Part shown: positions 6,570 to 11,746 of the stretch, one piece after another | Layout: each line of letters opens with the position of its first letter | How positions within the stretch are numbered: the stretch's first letter is position 1 | From: CAZESH01 sp964514665 | GTDB lineage: Bacteria > Bacillota > Bacilli > Paenibacillales > KCTC-25726 | Direction: 5' to 3' | Assembly: GCA_964514665.1 (NCBI GenBank) | Contig: CAZESH010000117.1 | Span: 1 to 11,746, forward strand | DNA: 11,746 nt | Notes under the pieces: model-generated | Databases searched by the model: none | The model's input: the letters and a program-made list of their open reading frames with translations, nothing else | What the model was told of the DNA's origin: nothing | Translations under genes and position numbers: made by a program

Positions 6570-7518
6570 TGCGTTTACCACTCCCAGAAGCCGAAAATGA
6601 ATAAATCCGTTCCAACTGCCAGACTTTCACGACGGCATAGCTCATTGTGCCGAAGAAGCCTGAAATAATCATGGTATGAAGCAGGCTTGCGAAAATATAA
6701 ACGTCGTTGTTGGTAACCACGTAGGTTAGCCAGGCTCCGCTTAGGATTTGCATGGCAAGCAGCACAAGCGCAATGCCCATCGCCCTGCCAAGCTCTTGTG
6801 AAGCCTTCAGCTTGCGCCGGGTATAAATCGTTATTCCCAAAATCAGCAGCAGCAGCAAAGCGGCCGCCACTCGATGGATAAAAACGATTCCCGTCGCTCC
6901 GGAAAGCTCGGGAATGACTTGTCCGTTGCACAGCGGCCATCCCAAACAGCCGCCTGTCGAATGGGTATGGCGGACGAAAGCGCCGAGATATACGACGATA
7001 TACGTGTAGATGCCTGCAAACCAGATCCAATTTCGCAAAGAACGCGGCACAGGTACGGCGGAATTCTTCTGATTATCAGCCCGGCCGGGTGCCTGCCAGA
7101 GCACAATTACAAGCAGCAGCGTACAGGCGAATGCCATCAGCGAAAATCCGAAATGCAAAGCAAGTACCGCCGAGGATTGCTGCCAGATCACCGCCATCGC
7201 GCCAAGAATCGCCTGCAGCATGGTGAAAAACAGGGCACCGAGAGCATATATTTTGGCATCCATGCGGTCTTTCATTAAACGAAACACAAGAAACGTCACT
7301 AACAATACAAGCAGCCCGACGGCGCCTGATACCGCCCGATGGCTGTATTCGACTAACGATTCCAAAGTATGGGCAGGAACAAATTTGCCGTGACATAGCG
7401 GCCACTCGTTGCCGCAGCCTCTTCCCGCCTGCAGTTTAGTGACCAATGCACCATCCAGAACAACAATGAACATTCCGATGCTTGCTAACATTGCCAACCA
7501 TTTTAATCCCCTAATCAC
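6559..7518 (-). CDS. ctaA: Heme A synthase CtaA (COX15 family)
   Basis: A 319-residue integral membrane protein with eight predicted transmembrane helices, formed by two similar four-helix halves. It oxidises the methyl group of heme O to give heme A for aa3-type terminal oxidases. Counting from GTG 7518, the first half has the cysteine pair C35/C42 (GCGNEWPLC), the catalytic-type E57 and H60 (EYSHR) and H122. The second half has the cysteines C191/C197 (GGCLGWPLC), H215 (IHR) and H281. These agree closely with the B. subtilis CtaA positions C35, C42, E57, H60 and H123, and this supports the start. A GTG at 7527 also opens the frame but overlaps the ribosome site AAGGTG, whereas GTG 7518 sits eight bases after it. 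The stop codon lies inside the next gene. No ctaB or oxidase gene is in the window. Confidence 0.93.
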   Translation of the reverse strand: MIRGLKWLAMLASIGMFIVVLDGALVTKLQAGRGCGNEWPLCHGKFVPAHTLESLVEYSHRAVSGAVGLLVLLVTFLVFRLMKDRMDAKIYALGALFFTMLQAILGAMAVIWQQSSAVLALHFGFSLMAFACTLLLVIVLWQAPGRADNQKNSAVPVPRSLRNWIWFAGIYTYIVVYLGAFVRHTHSTGGCLGWPLCNGQVIPELSGATGIVFIHRVAAALLLLLILGITIYTRRKLKASQELGRAMGIALVLLAMQILSGAWLTYVVTNNDVYIFASLLHTMIISGFFGTMSYAVVKVWQLERIYSFSASGSGKRNAS

Positions 7519-7567
7519 CGCGTCCACACCTTCTCTTTTTGTCGAGGGTTTTGATCAATCAAATTTC

Positions 7568-7573
7568 ATTATA
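7568..7573 (-). promoter_or_regulatory. Candidate -10 element for the ctaA operon
   Basis: On the minus strand the sequence is TATATAAT, giving a consensus TATAAT at this position, about 50 bp before the ctaA start and downstream of the terminator of the preceding thioredoxin gene. No convincing -35 is found at 16-18 bp spacing (best is TGGCAT), so the promoter may need an activator or be weak. Confidence 0.4.
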
Positions 7574-7616
7574 TAGTTTATTTGGCGGCAATGCCATTCC
7601 TGAAGCAGCGCCAGTG

Positions 7617-7661
7617 AAAAAAGAAAGCTGCCCTTTTGCAGATGAATCCGCAAAAGGCAGC
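7617..7661 (-). terminator. Rho-independent terminator of the thioredoxin-like gene
   Basis: On the minus strand GCTGCCTTTTGC pairs with GCAAAAGGGCAGC (7650-7661 with 7627-7639) with one bulged base, a ten-base loop, and a following T-rich run TTTCTTTTTT. It lies about 28 bp beyond the stop of the thioredoxin-like gene and separates it from ctaA. Confidence 0.9.
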
Positions 7662-7688
7662 CTTGTTCAACATATTTGGATAACCGCA

Positions 7689-8030
7689 TTAGTTCATTGC
7701 GCCGGCGACTTCCAGCGAGCGGTCGAGGAACTGCTCGACCTCGGCTTGCGTTTTTCTCAGCTTGCTGACAAATCTGGTGATTTCTTTTCCACCATTAAAT
7801 ACGACAAAGCTCGGTATTCCAAGAATGTTCAGCTCGTAGCACAGGTCCGGCAGTTCATCCCTGTCAATCTCAATAAAGGTCAGCGATGATTCGTACTTTT
7901 TGACGATATCGTCCATGAACATGTCCAAATAGCGGCAATCCCCGCACCATGTCGTTTTGAATACGGCAACCACGGGCTTGCTGTCGGTAATCGCCTCTTG
8001 AAACTGGCCTTCCTCTCTCACCTTTAGCAC
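7689..8030 (-). CDS. Thioredoxin family protein (WCGDC active site)
   Basis: A 113-residue single thioredoxin fold without signal peptide, so cytoplasmic. It probably reduces disulfides or mixed thiols in partner proteins. The active site is TTWCGDC with C29 and C32; Asp replaces the usual Pro, which generally shifts redox potential and partner choice in this superfamily. The cis-proline is in GIPSF (P73), and FIEIDRDELPDLC is the central strand region with an extra cysteine, C64. The frame stays open up to 8111, but the start is GTG 8030. AAGGAGG lies eight bases upstream of it, and the promoter at 8079-8107 lies inside any longer version. The gene stands alone between its own promoter and terminator, divergent from the DUF2515 gene. 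It is closest to small Bacillales thioredoxin-like proteins; the particular subfamily is not certain. Confidence 0.88.
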   Translation of the reverse strand: MLKVREEGQFQEAITDSKPVVAVFKTTWCGDCRYLDMFMDDIVKKYESSLTFIEIDRDELPDLCYELNILGIPSFVVFNGGKEITRFVSKLRKTQAEVEQFLDRSLEVAGAMN

Positions 8031-8078
8031 AGTTCTCTCCTCCTTTGTATCATCAGCATGGCTTGCTGTTTTTATTTT

Positions 8079-8107
8079 GTTATAGCGCATCGTTCGACTT
8101 CTGTCAA
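8079..8107 (-). promoter_or_regulatory. Near-consensus SigA promoter of the thioredoxin-like gene
   Basis: On the minus strand the consensus -35 TTGACA (8102-8107), a 17-bp spacer and TATAAC (8079-8084) form an excellent vegetative promoter. Transcription should start near 8072, giving a leader of about 40 bases. The leader contains a short CAGCA/TGCTG hairpin (8054-8068) upstream of the ribosome site at 8039-8045. Confidence 0.85.
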
Positions 8108-8179
8108 ACAAATTCCCAAGAATATTTTTCCCCGATCTTCACAACATAGCGACATAACGAAAATCGGAGGATAAGAGCG

Positions 8180-9406
8180 ATGGCGGAAAAGCGCTCGTTA
8201 AAATGGCTGCTCACTGCCGCAGAAAGCCTTTCGTTGTTGGGACAATCAGCTTGGCATGCTTTCGCCTGCCTGTGGGGACAGACTTCATCTTTAAGCATCT
8301 CTCCTCAAACAAAGCAGCAGCTATTCAGGGAATTAAGCTTGATTTTATTGCAGCCGCCGATTCGCCAGTTTGCTGCAGACCGCAATGAAACGCGGATCAT
8401 CGAGCGCATCCGCAGCGAAACGTCTGAAGCCAACCGCAATAACTTAACGAGAACGGAAGCCTACCGCGCCATATATTTTGCCCATCCCGAGCTTCATTGG
8501 GCTTTTCTTGCCCATATGGTTTCACGCAACGCTGGATGGAATATGACCGATCTGCGGGGCGACTTCATCCCGCGGCTGGTTTCCGAGGATCAGGCGGAGC
8601 ACTTATTTATGTTCCTCGAACGAAGCAACTCGTTGATTTTCCAGGATGCCTATCCTCAGCTTCTGCTGTACAAGCAAAGCCGGGAAATCGGCAGAAGCCT
8701 GTTTCATCTTTTGCCGGCGTTCCATGTCTCCCGCTTCATGGAGCCGATTTGGCGCCATTTTTGGCAGCATCGTGATTCTGTCCCGTTGACTGTCGCCATG
8801 ATTATCAATGAACAGCATTATATTGAAGGCAGGGTCGCCCGGAACGCTTGGTATAAAGCAACCGCGACAGACTCCATTGCCTTTCGGCTGCAGTCCTTGA
8901 TGCAGCTGAACCATGTGCTTATTCCGTATGCCGCCGCACCGGACGGCAGCATAGGACTTGCCGGATTGATTCTCGAGCAATTTACCGATCTGCATGAGCG
9001 CATCGAGTTTGGTAAGTCACTCTATCATATTCTATTCAATCCCCCTGTATGGGAGGGCGCCGAACGCTTTGCCAGAGCCTGCCCGCATAGCGGTTCACGA
9101 GGCGATTACCTGCCTGAATTGTTCACGAACCATAAACCGGCCGGCAATGACGCCGGCCGGCAGCGGTTGACCGGGCTGCGGATCAAGCCGGGGGAGAACA
9201 AACTGTACAGTCCCCGCCTAGAGGATGTGTGGAAAGACCGGCCTGTGAATCCGCCTGACAGGTATGATTGGTTCTGCAGCCGATCGGTCTTCAAATACTT
9301 TCACGCAATCCGTGCGCCGAAGCATTATCATATGTCCGGGCCATACGGTCATGCGCTTAAAAAGCTTGAGCTTGCCGCAATCGCCGCGCAAAAAATACAA
9401 TCCTAA
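8180..9406 (+). CDS. yppC: DUF2515 family protein (YppC-like), function unknown
   Basis: A 408-residue protein rich in Arg, His and aromatic residues, with no signal peptide or transmembrane segment that I can see beyond a mildly hydrophobic start. It resembles the Bacillales DUF2515 family (B. subtilis YppC), whose function is unknown. Recognisable stretches include NNLTRTEAYRAIYFAHPELHW (about 94-114), SRNAGWNMTDLRGD near 117-130, and FQDAYPQLLLYKQS. These point to a conserved N-terminal half and a more variable C-terminal half. The start ATG 8180 has CGGAGG about ten bases upstream. A perfect 9-bp GC inverted repeat lies in the coding sequence at 9137-9160. The gene is divergent from the thioredoxin-like gene, and its stop interlocks with that of the flippase gene (four shared bases). 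I cannot assign a reaction, and family membership is by recall. Confidence 0.72.
   Translation: MAEKRSLKWLLTAAESLSLLGQSAWHAFACLWGQTSSLSISPQTKQQLFRELSLILLQPPIRQFAADRNETRIIERIRSETSEANRNNLTRTEAYRAIYFAHPELHWAFLAHMVSRNAGWNMTDLRGDFIPRLVSEDQAEHLFMFLERSNSLIFQDAYPQLLLYKQSREIGRSLFHLLPAFHVSRFMEPIWRHFWQHRDSVPLTVAMIINEQHYIEGRVARNAWYKATATDSIAFRLQSLMQLNHVLIPYAAAPDGSIGLAGLILEQFTDLHERIEFGKSLYHILFNPPVWEGAERFARACPHSGSRGDYLPELFTNHKPAGNDAGRQRLTGLRIKPGENKLYSPRLEDVWKDRPVNPPDRYDWFCSRSVFKYFHAIRAPKHYHMSGPYGHALKKLELAAIAAQKIQS
9137..9160. repeat. Perfect GC-rich inverted repeat inside the DUF2515 gene
   Basis: CCGGCCGGC and GCCGGCCGG are exact reverse complements separated by AATGAC. The mRNA would form a very stable hairpin 270 bp before the stop codon. 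No T-run follows, so it is not a standard terminator. It encodes part of a Pro-Ala-Gly-Asn-Asp-Ala-Gly-Arg linker in the less conserved half of the protein. Confidence 0.8.
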
Positions 9407-11046
9407 TCAGATTCGACCTTCACCGGTTCCGCCTTCGCCCATCTCTTCAGCAGCTTTCTGGCCGGAGCGGGCAGGGCTGCCAAATCCTCCGAAGATACCA
9501 CCTTCAAAACGATAAGCAAAACCATGTACAGGGCAAAAAGAATCATGCCGATGATAGCCGACTGCAGCATATAACTGACGAGGCTGCCCGCAAAATGAAC
9601 GTATGTGCGGTTCAGCCAATCGATGCCTTGGCCGACTGCCGCCGCTGCCGCCATAATAGCCAGCATGGCTGGCCATCTTCGGCCTAGAATGACGTAATCG
9701 ACGTTCCTTTTCAACACCCATAAATTCAATGCCATCGTAATCATAAAGCTGAGCAAGGTGGCGAGGATAATGCCGTAGATTCCGAAAATCGGTGAAAGCA
9801 GCAAATTCCCCGAATATTTAACCGCAATCCCTATAAAAACATTGATCGTCGGCGCCTTCATCAAACCGAGCCCCATCAAAATAGCTGCCGAAGTCATCAT
9901 CACGATCTGAAACATCGAAGCCACGGTAAGTCCGGCAATAATCCCCGATCCGCTCGTATCGGCAAACAAAAAACCGTTAAAAGATCGGGCCCCGACGGCC
10001 AGGATCAGCACCACGGGAAGTCCCGAAAGTACGGAAATGCGCAGCGCTTGCGAGGTTTTTCTGCTCAGCTCGCGATCGTTCTTTTGTGCAAATGCGGAAG
10101 CGATCACGGGAACCACCGACTGACTGAGGGCAACGGCAAGAATGATCGGAATTCCCGCCAATGGCTGTGCGCGTCCTGCAAGCAAGCCGAGAGTCGTCGT
10201 TGCTTCCAATATCCCCATTTGTCCCTTAAGCAAATGGATCGCCGTGGAAGTATCGATGAAATTGATCACAGGCACCATCAAGGAAATAAGCGTGATCGGG
10301 ATGGAAATTTTAAAAATCATGGCGTACACCTTGCCAAATGTCAAGGACGTTTCCTGCGGCTGCGTGTTTGCCTGCGGCGATGCATTCTTTTCCTCTGCGT
10401 CTTTCCTTCTCAGCCTCCGCAGGAAGATGACCATAATCGCAAAAGCTCCGACGGCACCCATCACCCCGCCAAACGATGCGCCGGCAATCGCCCATTCATG
10501 GGTATATCCCATGCGTAGCAGCAAATAAGCCAAGCCCACAGCGGTCAAGACACGCAAAATTTGCTCGACGATTTGCGAAAGCCCGTTGCCCATCATCAAT
10601 TGTCTGCCGAGAAAATAGCCGCGGATAATCGCGATCAGCGGAAACAGCAGCAATGCGGGAGCAAGGGCGCGGATCGCCAGAGCAGCTTCCGGGTTCTCGC
10701 TCATATGGACGGCGTAATAAGGTGCGGCAGCGTAAATTGCCGCAGTTATGAGAATACCTGCGGCAACGGAAAACCAAACCGCTGCGCGAAATATCCTTTG
10801 CGCCTCGTCATGCCGCTGCACGGCGGTTTTCTCGGAAATTAATTTGGACAGCGCGCTGGGAATGCCCGCCGTAGCGATCGTCAGCAAAATAAAATAAATA
10901 TTGTAGGCAATCGCATAAGTCGCCATACCCGAATCCTCAAGCAGATGCTTGAGCGGGACGCGTTGAATGACGCCAAGAAATCTTGCCGTAAATGCGGCCA
11001 GCGTCAATATAATCGTGCCCTTGATCAATGAATCCTTTTTCGTCAC
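9403..11046 (-). CDS. MurJ/SpoVB-type lipid flippase (MOP superfamily)
   Basis: A 547-residue polytopic membrane protein with about 14 hydrophobic helices, of the SpoVB/YtgP branch of the MOP exporter superfamily. B. subtilis YtgP acts as MurJ, flipping the lipid II peptidoglycan precursor across the membrane; SpoVB has a similar role during sporulation. The N-terminus (TLAAFTARFLGVIQRVPLKHLL, about 15-36) carries the arginines typical of the central cavity, followed by YNIYFILLTIATAGIPSALSKLISE, a strong family signature. A charged loop (about 209-232) separates the two halves. Paenibacillaceae carry several paralogues, so whether this is the housekeeping MurJ or a sporulation version cannot be decided. 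The start GTG 11046 has AAGGAAGG about 11 bases upstream. The gene lies behind a ThuA-like gene with a hairpin between them, and converges on the DUF2515 gene with overlapping stop codons. Confidence 0.82.
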   Translation of the reverse strand: MTKKDSLIKGTIILTLAAFTARFLGVIQRVPLKHLLEDSGMATYAIAYNIYFILLTIATAGIPSALSKLISEKTAVQRHDEAQRIFRAAVWFSVAAGILITAAIYAAAPYYAVHMSENPEAALAIRALAPALLLFPLIAIIRGYFLGRQLMMGNGLSQIVEQILRVLTAVGLAYLLLRMGYTHEWAIAGASFGGVMGAVGAFAIMVIFLRRLRRKDAEEKNASPQANTQPQETSLTFGKVYAMIFKISIPITLISLMVPVINFIDTSTAIHLLKGQMGILEATTTLGLLAGRAQPLAGIPIILAVALSQSVVPVIASAFAQKNDRELSRKTSQALRISVLSGLPVVLILAVGARSFNGFLFADTSGSGIIAGLTVASMFQIVMMTSAAILMGLGLMKAPTINVFIGIAVKYSGNLLLSPIFGIYGIILATLLSFMITMALNLWVLKRNVDYVILGRRWPAMLAIMAAAAAVGQGIDWLNRTYVHFAGSLVSYMLQSAIIGMILFALYMVLLIVLKVVSSEDLAALPAPARKLLKRWAKAEPVKVESD

Positions 11047-11085
11047 TGAATCGACAACCTTCCTTTTGAACCTTCTCCGGCAGTG

Positions 11086-11111
11086 AAGAAAGCTCCTTGA
11101 GGAGCTTTCTT
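11086..11111. terminator. Perfect hairpin after the ThuA-like gene
   Basis: AAGAAAGCTCC (11086-11096) and GGAGCTTTCTT (11101-11111) are exact reverse complements around a four-base loop. The hairpin starts 8 bp beyond the ThuA-like stop. Terminal T residues come from the stem itself and a true T-run is short on both strands, so termination of the minus-strand transcript may be partial. Confidence 0.7.
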
Positions 11112-11119
11112 GGGATCAG

Positions 11120-11746
11120 CTATTTTAGTGCTTCCAGGGGTCTGGCATTGCCGTATGCCGGCTTGGCCCCGCTATCGGCTCCCGCCCAATTCACGGCATT
11201 GGCAATCACCTTGATCACCTGCTTGTTGTAATAGGTCGGATAGCTTTCATGCCCGGGACGGAAATAAAAAATTTTGCCTCTGCCCCTGTGGAATGTGCAG
11301 CCGCTGCGGAACACTTCTCCCCCTTGGAACCAACTGACAAAAATTAGATCATCCGGAGCAGGAATGTCGAAATGCTCGCCGTACATTTCCTCTTCAGGGA
11401 GCTCGATATATTCTCCGATTCCCTGCGTGATCGGATGGGCCGGATCGACTACCCAAAGGCGTTCCTTTTCATCGGCCTCACGCCATTTCAGATCGCAGCT
11501 GGTGCCCATCAGAGATTTAAATATTTTGGAAAAATGCCCAGAATGAAGCACAATCAAACCCATGCCGGCCAACACCCGCTGCTTGACTTTTTCAACAAGC
11601 TCATCGGCCACCTTTTGGTGTGCCTTATGTCCCCACCAGATCAAAACATCGGTATCGTCCAGCACGGCATCGGAAAGTCCATGCTCCGGCTCCTGCAAAG
11701 TGGCCGAACGCAGCTGAAAACCGTATTCGTTCAAGCCCTCCACAAT
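11120..11746 (-). CDS. ThuA-like protein, N-terminus beyond the window
   Basis: About 208 residues are visible; the frame is still open at the right edge (ATT then GTG), and ThuA-type proteins usually have some 20-30 more residues at the start, so the gene is partial. ThuA-like proteins have a class I glutamine amidotransferase-like fold and are tied to trehalose and other sugar use in proteobacteria; in Firmicutes their role is mostly unproven. Visible features are DVLIWWGHKAH, GMGLIVLHSGHFSKIF, the short HPITQGIGEYIELPEEEMYGE segment, and GRGKIFYFRPGHESYPTYYN near the end, all characteristic of the family. The gene is upstream of the flippase gene on the same strand, separated by 73 bp that include a hairpin. 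Nothing in the window links it to sugar metabolism, so only the fold family is confident. Confidence 0.8.
   Translation of the reverse strand: MVEGLNEYGFQLRSATLQEPEHGLSDAVLDDTDVLIWWGHKAHQKVADELVEKVKQRVLAGMGLIVLHSGHFSKIFKSLMGTSCDLKWREADEKERLWVVDPAHPITQGIGEYIELPEEEMYGEHFDIPAPDDLIFVSWFQGGEVFRSGCTFHRGRGKIFYFRPGHESYPTYYNKQVIKVIANAVNWAGADSGAKPAYGNARPLEALK

Noticed and set aside
8031..8111. Longer thioredoxin-like protein starting at 8111
   Set aside because: The -10/-35 promoter lies inside this extension, and the only good Shine-Dalgarno site serves GTG 8030.
10048..10518. 156-codon plus-strand frame opposite the flippase gene
   Set aside because: It mirrors the membrane protein on the other strand; the product is a Cys/Arg/His-rich jumble without family features.
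1..11746. CRISPR array, prophage, integrative element or defence island
   Set aside because: No regularly spaced repeats, integrase, transposase or phage genes are visible; nearly all DNA is taken up by housekeeping-type genes.

Overview
The window looks like ordinary chromosome of a low-to-mid GC, spore-former-type Firmicute, most likely a member of Paenibacillaceae (Bacillales). The reasons are strong purine-rich Shine-Dalgarno sites, frequent GTG/TTG starts, and homologues of Bacillus/Paenibacillus families: YutJ, YuzB (DUF1450), YutI, CtaA, DUF2515 (YppC), a Cthe_2314-type HEPN protein and a SpoVB/YtgP-type flippase. The organism would make menaquinone by the futalosine route, because a complete mqnE and the tail of an mqnC-like gene are present. 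All assignments rest on reading protein motifs by eye; no database was searched.

Layout. (1) 2-3240, plus strand: the end of an MqnC-like radical SAM gene, mqnE, an M23 cell-wall peptidase whose start overlaps the mqnE stop (TAATG), and a YutJ-type FAD/NAD dehydrogenase. (2) 3244-3870: a YuzB-like DUF1450 protein on the minus strand, divergent from a small NifU C-terminal-domain protein (YutI-like), with a good SigA-type promoter and a weak Fur-like dyad between them. (3) 3871-4048: a short intergenic stretch with a 44-nt hairpin and a weaker dyad, between converging genes. (4) 4049-7518, minus strand: ctaA (heme A synthase), a UbiD-family menaquinone-type decarboxylase overlapping the end of ctaA by 11 bp, and a HEPN-domain protein with a TTG start. 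These probably form one operon. (5) 7617-8030: a thioredoxin-like gene on the minus strand with a near-consensus promoter and a Rho-independent terminator, divergent from DUF2515. (6) 8180-11046: DUF2515 (plus) and a 14-TM-type MurJ/SpoVB flippase (minus), whose stop codons interlock. (7) 11120-11746: a ThuA-like protein on the minus strand, cut by the window edge and followed by a hairpin.

The shared theme is the respiratory membrane: menaquinone synthesis (MqnC, MqnE, UbiD-type decarboxylase), quinone reduction (YutJ), heme A for the terminal oxidase (CtaA), and Fe-S or thiol handling (YutI, YuzB, thioredoxin). Envelope genes (M23 peptidase, flippase) are interspersed. There are no RNA genes, CRISPR arrays, phage genes or intact insertion sequences, and no gene-free stretch exceeds 300 bases.

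I do not see a clear undescribed system. The points most worth following are an apparently active-site-intact HEPN protein co-transcribed with heme A and menaquinone genes, the cysteine pattern of the DUF1450 protein beside a NifU-domain gene, and the uncharacterised DUF2515 gene.
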